Below, in pieces: positions 1 through 7,733 of a stretch of DNA of 30,959 nt (positions within the stretch are counted from its first letter, which is position 1; every line of letters begins with the position of its first letter). The DNA is taken from positions 1 through 30,959 of the forward strand of contig CAIQHW010000601.1 in the NCBI GenBank assembly GCA_903871715.1, written 5' to 3'. The notes under the pieces are model-generated. The model did no database searches. It was not told the DNA's origin and saw nothing but the letters and a program-made list of their open reading frames with translations. The DNA is from an uncultured bacterium. GTDB taxonomy: Bacteria > Bacteroidota > Bacteroidia > Chitinophagales > CAIODY01. A program made the translations under genes and the position numbers.

Positions 1-61
1 AGGCAAACTTAAAATAAAATGGTGAAAGCCGTTGTAAAAAAGTAGCAGCAATTTTACTTTC

Positions 62-97
62 AAAAAAGGCAATCTGAAAAATCAGATTGCCTTTTTT
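62..97. terminator. Bidirectional intrinsic terminator downstream of metK
   Basis: A 16-bp perfect inverted repeat (62-77 and 82-97) with an AAAA loop. The GC-containing core is GGCAATCTGA/TCAGATTGCC, with an A-run on one side and a T-run on the other, so it can stop transcription both ways. It ends metK (minus strand) and probably a plus-strand gene lying mostly left of the window. Positions 1-61 have stops in all three plus frames by base 25, so at most the last few codons of such a gene are present; I cannot identify it. Confidence 0.9.
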
Positions 98-118
98 ACA
101 TTTTACAAACCAAACAAA

Positions 119-1354
119 TTATTTCAAACCAAATGCTTTTTTTACAGCAGGTACGTAATCTAATTTTTCCCAAGTAAAAGTTTCATACGATTTTCCATTC
201 ACTGTTTTTTTGCCTGGTGTTCGCCCCATGTGCCCGTAGCTTGCGGTTTCGCTGTATATAGGCGATTTCAATTTAAAGCGTTCGATGATAGCTGCTGGGC
301 GCATATCAAAAATGGCTTCCACCTTTTTCGCAATTTCACCATCTGTCATTTTCACTTTCGATGTGCCATAAGTATTTACATACAAACCCACAGGCGTTGC
401 TACACCAATAGCATAAGCCACTTGCACCAAAGCTTCATCGCAAACACCTGCTGCCACTAAGTTTTTGGCAATGTGTCTGGTAGCATAAGCAGCACTTCTA
501 TCCACTTTCGATGGGTCTTTGCCGCTGAATGCACCACCACCGTGAGCACCTTTTCCACCATAAGTATCTACAATAATTTTTCTGCCAGTTAAGCCTGTAT
601 CACCGTGTGGACCACCAATTACAAACTTTCCAGTGGGATTAACGTGGTAAATAATTTTGTTGTTGAATAATGCTTGCACTTTTTTCGGCAATTTTTTCAT
701 CACCCTTGGAATCAAAATCTTAATCACATCGTCTTTGATTTTTTTCAACATCGCAGGCTCTTTATCAAAATCATCATGCTGTGTTGAAACTACAATGGTT
801 TCAATTTTGATAGGTTTATTATTATCATCATATTCAATTGTTACTTGGCTTTTTGCATCGGGGCGCAAATATTTCATTTGCTTTCCTTCTTTTCTGATGG
901 CAGCCAATTCTTCCAACAATAAGTGTGAAAGTGCCAATGGAAGAGGCATGTAGGTATCTGTATCTCTTGAAGCAAAACCAAACATCATGCCTTGGTCGCC
1001 AGCTCCTTGTTCTTTGTGCAAGCCTTTGCCATCATCTACACCTTGTGCAATATCGGGAGATTGTTGATGTACTGCTACTAAAATTCCGCAGCTTTCGGCA
1101 TCAAATTTATATTCGGCTTTGGTGTAGCCAATTTTTTGAATCGTGTTTCGAATCACTTCCTGATAATCAATGTTTGCTTTGGTAGTAATTTCACCAGCAA
1201 CCACCACTTGACCAGTAGTTACCAATGTTTCGCAAGCCACACGGCTATTAGGATCTTGAGCCAACATGGCATCAATAATGGCATCCGAAATTTGGTCGGC
1301 AACTTTGTCTGGATGTCCTTCCGAAACTGATTCGGATGTAAATAAATACGGCAT
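119..1354 (-). CDS. metK: S-adenosylmethionine synthetase (methionine adenosyltransferase)
   Basis: Makes S-adenosylmethionine from methionine and ATP, releasing phosphate and diphosphate; a cytoplasmic homotetramer in characterised bacteria. The 411-residue product has the family hallmarks: the N-terminal SESVSEGHPDK at about residues 7-17, the ATP-binding GAGDQG at 117-122, and the glycine-rich loop GGGAFSGKDPSKVDRSA at about 272-288. It is somewhat longer than the roughly 385 residues of the E. coli enzyme, through an insertion around residues 150-235 of a kind I associate with Bacteroidota forms. The ATG gives a correct N-terminus. A strong terminator follows the stop, and a -7-like element lies about 45 bases upstream. 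It uses the product of the split methionine synthase found further right in the window. Identity is secure. Confidence 0.98.
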   Translation of the reverse strand: MPYLFTSESVSEGHPDKVADQISDAIIDAMLAQDPNSRVACETLVTTGQVVVAGEITTKANIDYQEVIRNTIQKIGYTKAEYKFDAESCGILVAVHQQSPDIAQGVDDGKGLHKEQGAGDQGMMFGFASRDTDTYMPLPLALSHLLLEELAAIRKEGKQMKYLRPDAKSQVTIEYDDNNKPIKIETIVVSTQHDDFDKEPAMLKKIKDDVIKILIPRVMKKLPKKVQALFNNKIIYHVNPTGKFVIGGPHGDTGLTGRKIIVDTYGGKGAHGGGAFSGKDPSKVDRSAAYATRHIAKNLVAAGVCDEALVQVAYAIGVATPVGLYVNTYGTSKVKMTDGEIAKKVEAIFDMRPAAIIERFKLKSPIYSETASYGHMGRTPGKKTVNGKSYETFTWEKLDYVPAVKKAFGLK

Positions 1355-1397
1355 TTTCTATTTTATTTTTTGGTTGAAAAATTATTTTTAAAGATGG

Positions 1398-1405
1398 CAA
1401 ATGTA
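1398..1405 (-). promoter_or_regulatory. Putative -7 promoter element (TACATTTG) for metK
   Basis: On the minus strand the bases read TACATTTG, matching the Bacteroidota -7 consensus TAnnTTTG, about 44 bases before the metK ATG. I found no TTG/TTTG -33 element at the usual 17-23 base spacing, so only half of the promoter is visible. The leader is too short and lacks the paired elements of a SAM-I or SAM-II riboswitch. Confidence 0.45.
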
Positions 1406-1452
1406 AGCAAGTGCTATCAAAATTTAAGTCGATTTTTTAGGAAAATAAAAAA

Positions 1453-2280
1453 CTAATTGTTCATCATTTCCACTTCTTCTTTTTGCATCGCTTCTTTATA
1501 AATATCCTGCCGAAGCGATTTTATCATTTCCACTTTTCGTCGGTTCAAAATTATTTTTAGCAACTCGTCTTTCACAAAAATTTCCGGCGAAATATTTTCT
1601 TTTTGCAAAAATTCTTTCACTTGAAAAAGATACGTAAACGCCGTATCATGCTGCTCTATATAACCTTTTGAAGTAGAAATTTGGGTTTGAATTTTTGCAG
1701 GAAAAATATCCGTAGCCCACCACAAATTTTCATCGAGCGAAAATTGTTGGGCAGATTTTTTACAAACTTCCTGCATTTGATTTTGGTTGATGGATGGGTC
1801 AATAAACATACGTTTAATATTCACCAAAGCCGCATCGCTGTTGGCTATTTTGATGTACGACCCCCGGGCAATATCGCTGTGCAACACAAAATCATCCTTG
1901 TGTAAATTGTAAAAATCCTCCAGCTGCTTTTCGGTTACAACTGTATCCAACTTTTGCCGCACCAACTCATTTTCATAATTGTAAATCAAAATGCTTTCTT
2001 TATAATCGTTCATTTTCTTTTCCAATTCTTTTTCATCCACATCTACATTTTGTTCCGCCTTTGAAACCAGCAACTGTTGCAGCATCCAATCGTTCACATA
2101 ATTTTTTACCGCTTGCACACTATCATTTTTTGAAACCCCAGTTTCAATAATACCATGCAAATCCGATGCGTATAAATACTTGTCATATACCCGTGCAATG
2201 GGCTTTTCACCATCGCGATTGTGCGAACAAGCAGCAAAAATTATTGCCAGTAAAATGATATTTTGGAAATGGTTTTTCAA
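1453..2280 (-). CDS. SurA/PpiC-like periplasmic lipoprotein with degenerate parvulin region
   Basis: A 275-residue predicted lipoprotein. A hydrophobic N-terminus ends in the lipobox-like FAAC (Cys at about residue 18). The rest is charged and mostly helical, resembling the N-terminal chaperone part of SurA/PpiC peptidyl-prolyl isomerases: an early segment around IARVYDKYLYASDL, then helices with VNDWMLQQLLVSKAE. Around residues 165-195 there is a parvulin-like stretch (AQQFSLDENLWWATDIFP) in which the usual Gly-Gly of the parvulin core is not seen, so isomerase activity is doubtful and a holdase role in outer-membrane protein folding is an inference. It follows metK in the same direction with about 100 bases between, including a candidate metK promoter, so they are probably separate units. 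Such lipoproteins are common in Bacteroidota, often near true surA genes; none is visible here. Confidence 0.65.
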   Translation of the reverse strand: MKNHFQNIILLAIIFAACSHNRDGEKPIARVYDKYLYASDLHGIIETGVSKNDSVQAVKNYVNDWMLQQLLVSKAEQNVDVDEKELEKKMNDYKESILIYNYENELVRQKLDTVVTEKQLEDFYNLHKDDFVLHSDIARGSYIKIANSDAALVNIKRMFIDPSINQNQMQEVCKKSAQQFSLDENLWWATDIFPAKIQTQISTSKGYIEQHDTAFTYLFQVKEFLQKENISPEIFVKDELLKIILNRRKVEMIKSLRQDIYKEAMQKEEVEMMNN

Positions 2281-2286
2281 AAAAAA

Positions 2287-2302
2287 TTATTTTGCAAAAT
2301 AA
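2287..2302. promoter_or_regulatory. 16-bp perfect palindrome between divergent genes
   Basis: TTATTTTGCAAAATAA is its own reverse complement and sits between the divergent starts at 2280 and 2364. It resembles a TAnnTTTG promoter core in both directions but lacks one T, so it could be a shared promoter/operator or a chance palindrome in AT-rich DNA. Confidence 0.3.
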
Positions 2303-2363
2303 CAAAAATCATTTCGCTGGCTTGAATTTGAAAAACGAAATTTGCATTTTGCAGGTTTAAAAA

Positions 2364-3548
2364 ATGACACTCCGAAATTTATTTTTACAACACGTGGCTC
2401 AAACCAGCGATGCACCACTGCTTTTAGAAGTGGAAAGTGCTACTGGCATTTTTATAACCGACACCAAAGGCAAGGTGTATATCGATTTGATTTCGGGCAT
2501 CGGCGTTTGTTCGCTCGGGCATTGCCATCCTGAAGTGGTGCAAGCTGTGCAATTTCAGGTGCAACAGTATATGCACACCATGGTGTATGGCGAACATGTG
2601 CAACAGCCGCAAGTGGCTCTGGCAGCCTTGCTAACGAGTGTGTTGCCCGAAAAATTAAACAGCGTTTATTTTACCAATTCGGGCAGCGAAGCCACCGAAG
2701 GTGCTATGAAATTAGCCAAAAGAATTACAGGCAGAAATGAATTTATTTCTTTCCAAAACAGCTACCATGGCTCTACACAAGGTGCTTTAAGTTTGATGGA
2801 TAATGAATATTTTACCAAAGCTTATAGTCCGTTATTGCCCCACACCAAACACTTGCAATTCAACCATATGGTTGATTTGGAGCAGATTACAACCAACACC
2901 GCAGCCGTGTTTATCGAATTGGTAAAAGCCGAAAATGGTGTGCAAGTGATGGATAAAAATTTTGCCACAGCCATTCGCCAAAGATGCAATGATACTGGCA
3001 CTTTGCTCATTTTAGATGAAATTCAAACAGGCATGGGACGAACAGGAAAATTATTTTGTTTCGAGCATTTTAATATCCAACCCGATGTGTTGTTGCTCGG
3101 CAAAGCCTTTGGCGGCGGGCTTCCACTGGGTGCATTTGTTGCTGATAAAAAATTGATGAGCACATTAAGTTACGAACCTGTGTTGGGTCACATCACCACA
3201 TTTGGTGGCAACCCAGTTTGTTGTGCCGCAGCTTTTGCTTCGCTAAATTTTTTATTAAAAAATGAATCGCTGATGAATGTTTGCAGCCGCGAAACTTTGA
3301 TAAGAACGCGACTAAAACATTCACTAATAAAAGCAGTGAGAACATTCGGGTTGCTTGCTGCCATTGAGTTAAAAGATTTTTCAACCATGAAAAAAGCAAT
3401 GGATTTGTGTTTACAAAATGGTGTAATAACCGATTGGTTTTTGTTTGCCGATAATTGTTTGCGCATTGCGCCACCACTAATTATTTCCGAACAAGAGTTG
3501 AATCAGGCAATTGATGTAGTTTTGCAATCCCTTGATGAAATAAAATGA
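2364..3548 (+). CDS. Class III PLP-dependent aminotransferase (acetylornithine/ornithine aminotransferase-like)
   Basis: A 394-residue fold-type I aminotransferase of the ornithine/acetylornithine/4-aminobutyrate group. Visible motifs: ISGIGVCSLGHCHP (about 43-56), the phosphate-binding NSGSEATE (105-112), SYHGST near 133-138, LILDEIQTGMGRTG with the PLP-contacting Asp at 218, and GKAFGGGLPLGAF with the Schiff-base Lys at 247. The length is normal. The substrate cannot be fixed from sequence: acetylornithine, ornithine or another omega-amino donor are possible, and no other arginine biosynthesis genes lie nearby. The stop overlaps the next start by four bases (ATGA), so it is translationally coupled to the YCF48-like lipoprotein, a partnership that suggests no obvious shared role. 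Confidence 0.88.
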   Translation: MTLRNLFLQHVAQTSDAPLLLEVESATGIFITDTKGKVYIDLISGIGVCSLGHCHPEVVQAVQFQVQQYMHTMVYGEHVQQPQVALAALLTSVLPEKLNSVYFTNSGSEATEGAMKLAKRITGRNEFISFQNSYHGSTQGALSLMDNEYFTKAYSPLLPHTKHLQFNHMVDLEQITTNTAAVFIELVKAENGVQVMDKNFATAIRQRCNDTGTLLILDEIQTGMGRTGKLFCFEHFNIQPDVLLLGKAFGGGLPLGAFVADKKLMSTLSYEPVLGHITTFGGNPVCCAAAFASLNFLLKNESLMNVCSRETLIRTRLKHSLIKAVRTFGLLAAIELKDFSTMKKAMDLCLQNGVITDWFLFADNCLRIAPPLIISEQELNQAIDVVLQSLDEIK

Positions 3549-4528
3549 AATTATTGGCGCCGCTAAAATATTTTTTTCTGTTCTTGATTGTTGTGCTTTT
3601 TTGCAATAGTTGTCGCAAAACTATTTCGCTCAACATCAGCACCATCGAGCTCGACACGTTGAGTGTGCGAAATTTTCAAGACATTGTTTTCATTTCAAAA
3701 GACACTGGATTTATTGTCGGCGGCACACGATTTAGCGATGGGCAAATCATTTCCACTTTTGATGGCGGCAACACTTGGCATTTGAAAGATTCGGTAAGCA
3801 ATTGGGTTTTGAGCAGCATCACTGCAACGCCTACTGGGCAACTGTTTGCGGTGGGCGTTACAGGAAAGATTTTCAACTCTACCAATCGTGGTAAAACTTG
3901 GAACTTGTTTCAAACCCTTGGCTGGTATGACTTGCAGCGAATTATTTGTTTTGGCGATTCTGTTCAAATGGCTGTAGGTGGTGATGGCGGCTCTGTTTCG
4001 CATGGCGTTATTCAAACATTAAAACCCAATTTTGGTGGTTGGTGGCACACTGTTTCTATTTCAAGATATGCCAACAATATTCAAATGCTAAACTTGAAAG
4101 TGGGCTACATAGCGGCTTACGGCGCAGTTTTTAAAACTATTGATGGGGGAGTTTCATGGAATATTACCGAAGCAAAAGGCGATAATTTTACAGCACTTCA
4201 CTTTTTTGATGAGCAACATGGATTGGTAATTGGTTATGAAGGAACGATTTTAGAAACCACCGATGGCGGGAATAGTTGGAACACCAAACGCAATGGCAAC
4301 AGCCCTTTCACGGCTTCGTGGGAATTTACAGACATGGCATTTAGCAGCGAAACTGTAGGATATATAGTTGGCGTAAATGGATTGCTTTTAAAAACCACTG
4401 ATGCTGGTAATCACTGGAAAAAAGCTGAATATTTTAGTGCGCAAACAATCCGCAAAATCTACATTCAAACACCACAAGCCATTTGGCTGCCAGGCGATGG
4501 AGGCACTTTGTATAAAGTATCGGAATAA
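3545..4528 (+). CDS. YCF48/BNR-repeat beta-propeller lipoprotein
   Basis: A 327-residue protein with a hydrophobic leader (about 8-20) ending in FCNSC, a lipoprotein-like cleavage site although its lipobox is atypical. The mature part has at least five Asp-box type repeats: DGGNTWHL, NRGKTWNL, DGGVSWNI, DGGNSWNT and DAGNHWKK, spaced about 40-70 residues apart, as in YCF48/photosystem II stability-factor-like and sialidase-type propellers. In non-photosynthetic bacteria the function of these proteins is unknown; a surface or periplasmic scaffold role is only an inference. The start overlaps the stop of the upstream aminotransferase gene in an ATGA, showing coupling. A short hairpin follows at 4551-4568. 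Confidence 0.8.
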   Translation: MKLLAPLKYFFLFLIVVLFCNSCRKTISLNISTIELDTLSVRNFQDIVFISKDTGFIVGGTRFSDGQIISTFDGGNTWHLKDSVSNWVLSSITATPTGQLFAVGVTGKIFNSTNRGKTWNLFQTLGWYDLQRIICFGDSVQMAVGGDGGSVSHGVIQTLKPNFGGWWHTVSISRYANNIQMLNLKVGYIAAYGAVFKTIDGGVSWNITEAKGDNFTALHFFDEQHGLVIGYEGTILETTDGGNSWNTKRNGNSPFTASWEFTDMAFSSETVGYIVGVNGLLLKTTDAGNHWKKAEYFSAQTIRKIYIQTPQAIWLPGDGGTLYKVSE

Positions 4529-4550
4529 AACTTCATTAGTCCTATAACTA

Positions 4551-4568
4551 AAAGGTCTGAAAACCTTT
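4551..4568. terminator. Short hairpin between the YCF48-like gene and the tRNA gene
   Basis: AAAGGT and ACCTTT form a 6-bp stem around a 6-base loop. It lies 22 bases past the stop of the plus-strand gene and 16 bases past the 3' end of the minus-strand tRNA. T-runs are weak on both sides, so this is a possible weak terminator only. Confidence 0.35.
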
Positions 4569-4584
4569 AAGTTTTAAAGTGTTG

Positions 4585-4658
4585 TAGTGGGGAGCAGATT
4601 TGAACTGCCGACCTTCGGGTTATGAATCCGATGCTCTAACCAACTGAGCTACCCCACC
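4585..4658 (-). tRNA. tRNA with CAU anticodon, probably elongator tRNA-Met
   Basis: Read on the minus strand, 74 bases fold as a cloverleaf: acceptor GGTGGGG with CCCCACT (G1-U72 wobble), D arm GCTC/GAGC with a 9-base loop, anticodon loop TTCATAA, variable loop AGGTC, T arm GGCAG/CTGCT with loop TTCAAAT, and discriminator A. The anticodon is CAU. The 31-39 pair of the anticodon stem is A-C, a mismatch. The acceptor end pairs at 1-72, unlike the unpaired end of initiator tRNA, so initiator is unlikely. The lysidine-modified tRNA-Ile (CAU) cannot be fully excluded by eye. CCA is not encoded (CAA follows the discriminator). It is alone between two plus-strand genes. Confidence 0.93.
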
Positions 4659-4672
4659 ATTTTTTCGGGTTG

Positions 4673-4704
4673 CAAATGTAGAAATTTTGTTTAAAACTTT
4701 GCAA
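4673..4704 (-). promoter_or_regulatory. Promoter of the tRNA gene (-33 TTG, -7 TACATTTG)
   Basis: On the minus strand TTG (4702-4704) is followed after 21 bases by TACATTTG (4673-4680), fitting the Bacteroidota primary-sigma consensus. The start would fall around 4665-4670, giving a short leader before the tRNA at 4658. Confidence 0.7.
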
Positions 4705-4750
4705 TTATTTTTTTGATTACTTTCAACCCTTCATTTTTTAAAAAATACAG

Positions 4751-5944
4751 ATGAATTATTTAGCTGATAGAATAAATAGATTGGGGGAGTCGCAAACGAT
4801 TCAGATGGCGAAGTTAAGCCGAGAACTAAAGGCAAAAGGTGAAGACATAATTGATTTAAGTTTGGGTGAACCCGATTTTCCAACACCGCCACACATATGC
4901 GAAGCAGCAGACCAAGCGATGAAGGATGGCTTCACACATTATACGCCTGTGGCTGGTTTTCCTGATTTGCGATTAGCCATTTCCAACAAATTTAAAAGAG
5001 AAAATGATTTGGATTATGCGCCCGAACAAATTGTGGTTTCAACAGGTGCAAAAAACAGTATCATCAATATTGTGTTAAGCATGTTGAATCCAGGTGAAGA
5101 GGCAATTATCCCAACGCCTTACTGGGTCAGCTATTCAGAGATGGTGAACTTGGCGCAAGGCAAAGTGGTTTTTATAAAATCAACTGTTGAAACTGATTTT
5201 AAAATTTCGGCTGCACAGTTAGAATCCGCTATCACAGCCAATTCTAAGCTCTTAATTTTTTCATCGCCATGCAATCCAACAGGTTCGTTTTATACAAAAG
5301 ATGAGTTGGAAGCATTTGCCAATGTGATTGCAAAACATCCAAAATTGCATGTGATTAGCGATGAAATTTATGAGCATATTAATTTCACTGGCAAGCATGA
5401 AAGCATTGCCCAGTTTGAACAAATCAAAAATCAAGTCATTACGGTAAATGGTGTTTCAAAATGTTATGCCATGACAGGCTGGCGAATTGGCTACATTGGT
5501 GCGCCTTTAGCCATTGCAAAAGCTTGCGAAAAAATGCAAAGTCAATTTACTAGCGGCACCAACTCTATCGCCCAAAAAGCCGCCACGGCAGCATTAAATG
5601 GCAGTTTAGATACAGTGAATGTGATGTTGGATAAATTTCATCAACGCCGCGATTTAGTGTATGATTATTTGAAAAAAATACCTGGCTTAAAAGTGAATTT
5701 GCCGCCAGGTGCATTTTATTTTTTCCCTGATGTAAGTTTTTATTTTGGAAAATCTTTTGGCAATCATCAAGTGAAAAATGCTGATGATTTGTGCATGTAT
5801 TTAATTCACGAAGCCAAAGTGAGTGTGGTTACAGGCAGTGCTTTTGGCGATGATAATTGCATCCGAATTTCTTATTCCACTTCGTCAGCACAATTGCATG
5901 AAGCTATGAAACGCTTGACAGTAGCACTTTCGCAGCTTCATTAA
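4751..5944 (+). CDS. Class I aminotransferase (aspartate aminotransferase family)
   Basis: A 397-residue PLP enzyme of the subgroup I-gamma/beta aspartate aminotransferases (AspB-like), moving amino groups between aspartate or a similar amino acid and 2-oxoglutarate in the cytoplasm. Seen: LSLGEPDFPTPPH (about 37-48), STGAKNSI near 97, CNPTG (174-178), SDEIYEH with Asp204 and Tyr207, SKCYAMTGWRIGY with the PLP Lys at 237 and Arg245, and a C-terminal CIRISYS that holds the substrate-carboxylate Arg. Length is normal. It is divergent from the tRNA and its stop overlaps the stop of the convergent thioesterase gene by four bases. Prephenate or aromatic substrates are possible; the precise specificity is not readable. 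Confidence 0.92.
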   Translation: MNYLADRINRLGESQTIQMAKLSRELKAKGEDIIDLSLGEPDFPTPPHICEAADQAMKDGFTHYTPVAGFPDLRLAISNKFKRENDLDYAPEQIVVSTGAKNSIINIVLSMLNPGEEAIIPTPYWVSYSEMVNLAQGKVVFIKSTVETDFKISAAQLESAITANSKLLIFSSPCNPTGSFYTKDELEAFANVIAKHPKLHVISDEIYEHINFTGKHESIAQFEQIKNQVITVNGVSKCYAMTGWRIGYIGAPLAIAKACEKMQSQFTSGTNSIAQKAATAALNGSLDTVNVMLDKFHQRRDLVYDYLKKIPGLKVNLPPGAFYFFPDVSFYFGKSFGNHQVKNADDLCMYLIHEAKVSVVTGSAFGDDNCIRISYSTSSAQLHEAMKRLTVALSQLH

Positions 5945-6357
5945 TTTTCTTTGTTGAAAAAATTTGAAAGTTTTTCGTGTAAGACTTCTGGCATATCAAC
6001 ACGTTTCATTGTTGTTGAATCAACAAAAACTAAGGTTACTATTCCTTGATTGAGCAACTCATTTTTTTCGTTAAAAATTTCATGATGAAATTGCACTTTT
6101 GATTTTGGTAATTCATGCAAGCTAGATTTAATAGTGAGCAAATCATCATAAAAAGCTGGTCGAAAATAGCGAATACTCATTTCAACAACAGGCATCATCA
6201 CCCCCAAATCTTCCAACTGCTTATAAGTGAAACCCAAGTTCCGTATGGCTTCTGCTCTGCCAACCTCATAATATTGTGGATAGTTACCGTAATAAACATA
6301 GCGCATTTGGTCGGTCTCGGCATAGCGAACTCTGATTTGTGTGGTAGCTGAAAACAT
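5941..6357 (-). CDS. YbgC/FadM-type hotdog acyl-CoA thioesterase
   Basis: A 138-residue single hotdog-fold protein of the 4-hydroxybenzoyl-CoA thioesterase family, expected to hydrolyse acyl-CoA thioesters. The N-terminal signature VRYAETDQMRYVYYGNYPQYYEVGR (split by family into AETDQM with the catalytic Asp, then GNYPQYYE) is clear; an Arg stands where many homologues have Gly after the Met. The next part, MPVVEMSIRYFRPAFYDD, is the usual second strand region. It is convergent with the aminotransferase gene (4-base overlap of stops) with no terminator between. The substrate is unknown; in other bacteria such proteins are linked to the Tol-Pal region or to phenylacetate and lipid metabolism, but neither context is present here. 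Confidence 0.88.
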   Translation of the reverse strand: MFSATTQIRVRYAETDQMRYVYYGNYPQYYEVGRAEAIRNLGFTYKQLEDLGVMMPVVEMSIRYFRPAFYDDLLTIKSSLHELPKSKVQFHHEIFNEKNELLNQGIVTLVFVDSTTMKRVDMPEVLHEKLSNFFNKEN

Positions 6358-6461
6358 GGATTTATTTTTAAAAAAGCAAAAGTGGAGAAATTATTTTGTT
6401 GAAAAAAATATTGCGAAAGTCAAATGCTTGTAGCACATTTGATGCACTTAATTTCACAGAA

Positions 6462-7649
6462 ATGAATCTCATCTTTTTTGATAACAATCATCGCCAACAT
6501 TTGTTGCCATTTACTTTTACACGGCCAATGGCTGATTTGCGTTGTGGCATTTTAACTATTCGGGAAAAATGGCAAAAACTTTTTTCTGAAACAATTTCAT
6601 CGAGCATTACCGAGAAATATTTGCAACAAAAATTTCCTTTAAAAACTGCTGTCAAAAATATTCTAATTGCTGGAAACCTTTTACCAACAAAGGATTTAGC
6701 GGATGCAATTTCTACTTTAAAAGAAAATGAAGCATTGATAAATGGCGAAGACTTATTAGCCATTTGTTTAAATGAAACTGCAACACAAGATTTTACATTT
6801 GATAAGAAATTTGAAAAAACTATTTCGTTTAATGCGGATTTCCAGATGATTACACGAGCATTTCAAATTTTTAAATGGAATGATGAGCAAATAAAATTCG
6901 ATTTTGAAATTTTAACTAAGGGCAAAAAGTCAGCGCCAATCAGCACTTCAAATCAAATTATTGCACCCGAAAATATTTTTTTAGAAGAAGAAGCAATGAT
7001 AGAATGTAGTATTTTAAACGCTTCCAATGCAAAAATGTATTTCGCAAAAGATAGCGAAGTGATGGAGGGTTCGATGATTCGTGGTTCGTTTGCATTGGGC
7101 GAACACAGTGTTTTGAAAATGGGTGCAAAAATTTATGGAGCTACCACAATCGGGCAGCACAGCAAGGTTGGCGGCGAAGTAAACAACTCGGTTATCTTCG
7201 GTTTTAGCAATAAGGCACACGATGGATTTATGGGGAATAGTGTAATTGGCGAATGGTGCAACTGGGGCGCAGACACGAACAACAGCAATTTGAAAAACAA
7301 TTATGAAGAAGTGAAATTGTGGAGTTATGTGAAGCAAAGTTTTGAAAAAACAGGCGCACAATTTTGCGGCTTGATGATGGGCGACCACAGCAAATGCGGC
7401 ATCAACACCATGTTTAACACAGGCACTGTGGTGGGCGTTTCAGCCAATATTTTTGGTGCCGGTTTTCCAAGAAATTTTATTGCCGATTTTTCGTGGGGCG
7501 GCGCACAAGGCGTAACTTCTTATCAAGTTAGCAAAGCCATTCAAACTGCAAAACTCGTTTACGAACGCCGTGGGCTTGTGTTTGACGAAGTGGAACAAGA
7601 TATTTTTGCTCACATTTTTGAAGCAACAAAAGCAAGCAGAGGGGAATAG
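6462..7649 (+). CDS. Alternative GlmU-like sugar nucleotidyltransferase/acyltransferase with left-handed beta-helix
   Basis: A 395-residue protein matching what I know of the Bacteroidota-specific GlmU-like family, proposed to supply UDP-N-acetylglucosamine for the cell wall. The N-terminus MNLIFFDNNHRQHLLPFTFTRP-type opening is characteristic, followed by ADLRCGILTIREKW. The classical nucleotidyltransferase signature LxxGxGTRM is absent. From about residue 180 to 350 there are hexapeptide-like turns (NQIIAPENIFLEEEAMIE, GSMIRGSFALGEHS, KIYGATTIGQHSKVGGE), typical of a left-handed beta-helix acetyltransferase domain, with conserved NNYEEVKLWSY and MMGDHSKCGINTMFNTGT-like segments. A reading frame runs 22 codons further upstream to a TTG, but the family N-terminus begins at this ATG. 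It precedes yidC in the same direction. Bifunctional activity is inferred from family knowledge. Confidence 0.82.
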   Translation: MNLIFFDNNHRQHLLPFTFTRPMADLRCGILTIREKWQKLFSETISSSITEKYLQQKFPLKTAVKNILIAGNLLPTKDLADAISTLKENEALINGEDLLAICLNETATQDFTFDKKFEKTISFNADFQMITRAFQIFKWNDEQIKFDFEILTKGKKSAPISTSNQIIAPENIFLEEEAMIECSILNASNAKMYFAKDSEVMEGSMIRGSFALGEHSVLKMGAKIYGATTIGQHSKVGGEVNNSVIFGFSNKAHDGFMGNSVIGEWCNWGADTNNSNLKNNYEEVKLWSYVKQSFEKTGAQFCGLMMGDHSKCGINTMFNTGTVVGVSANIFGAGFPRNFIADFSWGGAQGVTSYQVSKAIQTAKLVYERRGLVFDEVEQDIFAHIFEATKASRGE

Positions 7650-7680
7650 TAAATTATTTTTCCACAAAAATTTGAAGACA

Positions 7681-7718
7681 CAAAGTTTCGCAAAACTTTG
7701 CGTTTCTTTGCTGCCCAA
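7681..7718 (+). repeat. Hairpin and double-CTTTG motif upstream of yidC (copy A)
   Basis: CAAAGTTT/AAACTTTG forms a perfect 8-bp hairpin with a 4-base loop (7681-7700), merging into ACTTTGCGTTTCTTTGCTGC (7695-7714). The second part resembles segments at 21411-21434 and 25001-25030. It fills most of the gap between the GlmU-like gene and yidC. Confidence 0.5.
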
Positions 7719-7733
7719 ATTTTAAGAAACAAA

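Noticed and set aside
1..61. 3' end of a plus-strand gene at the left edge
   Set aside because: All three plus frames stop by base 25; up to seven codons remain (one frame reads GKLKIKW then a stop), too little to call.
1355..1452. SAM riboswitch in front of metK
   Set aside because: The leader is about 40 bases from the -7 element to the ATG and has no paired regions like SAM-I or SAM-II.
6396..6461. Upstream TTG start of the GlmU-like gene
   Set aside because: The added 22 residues are unlike the family; the ATG at 6462 gives the expected MNLIFFD opening.
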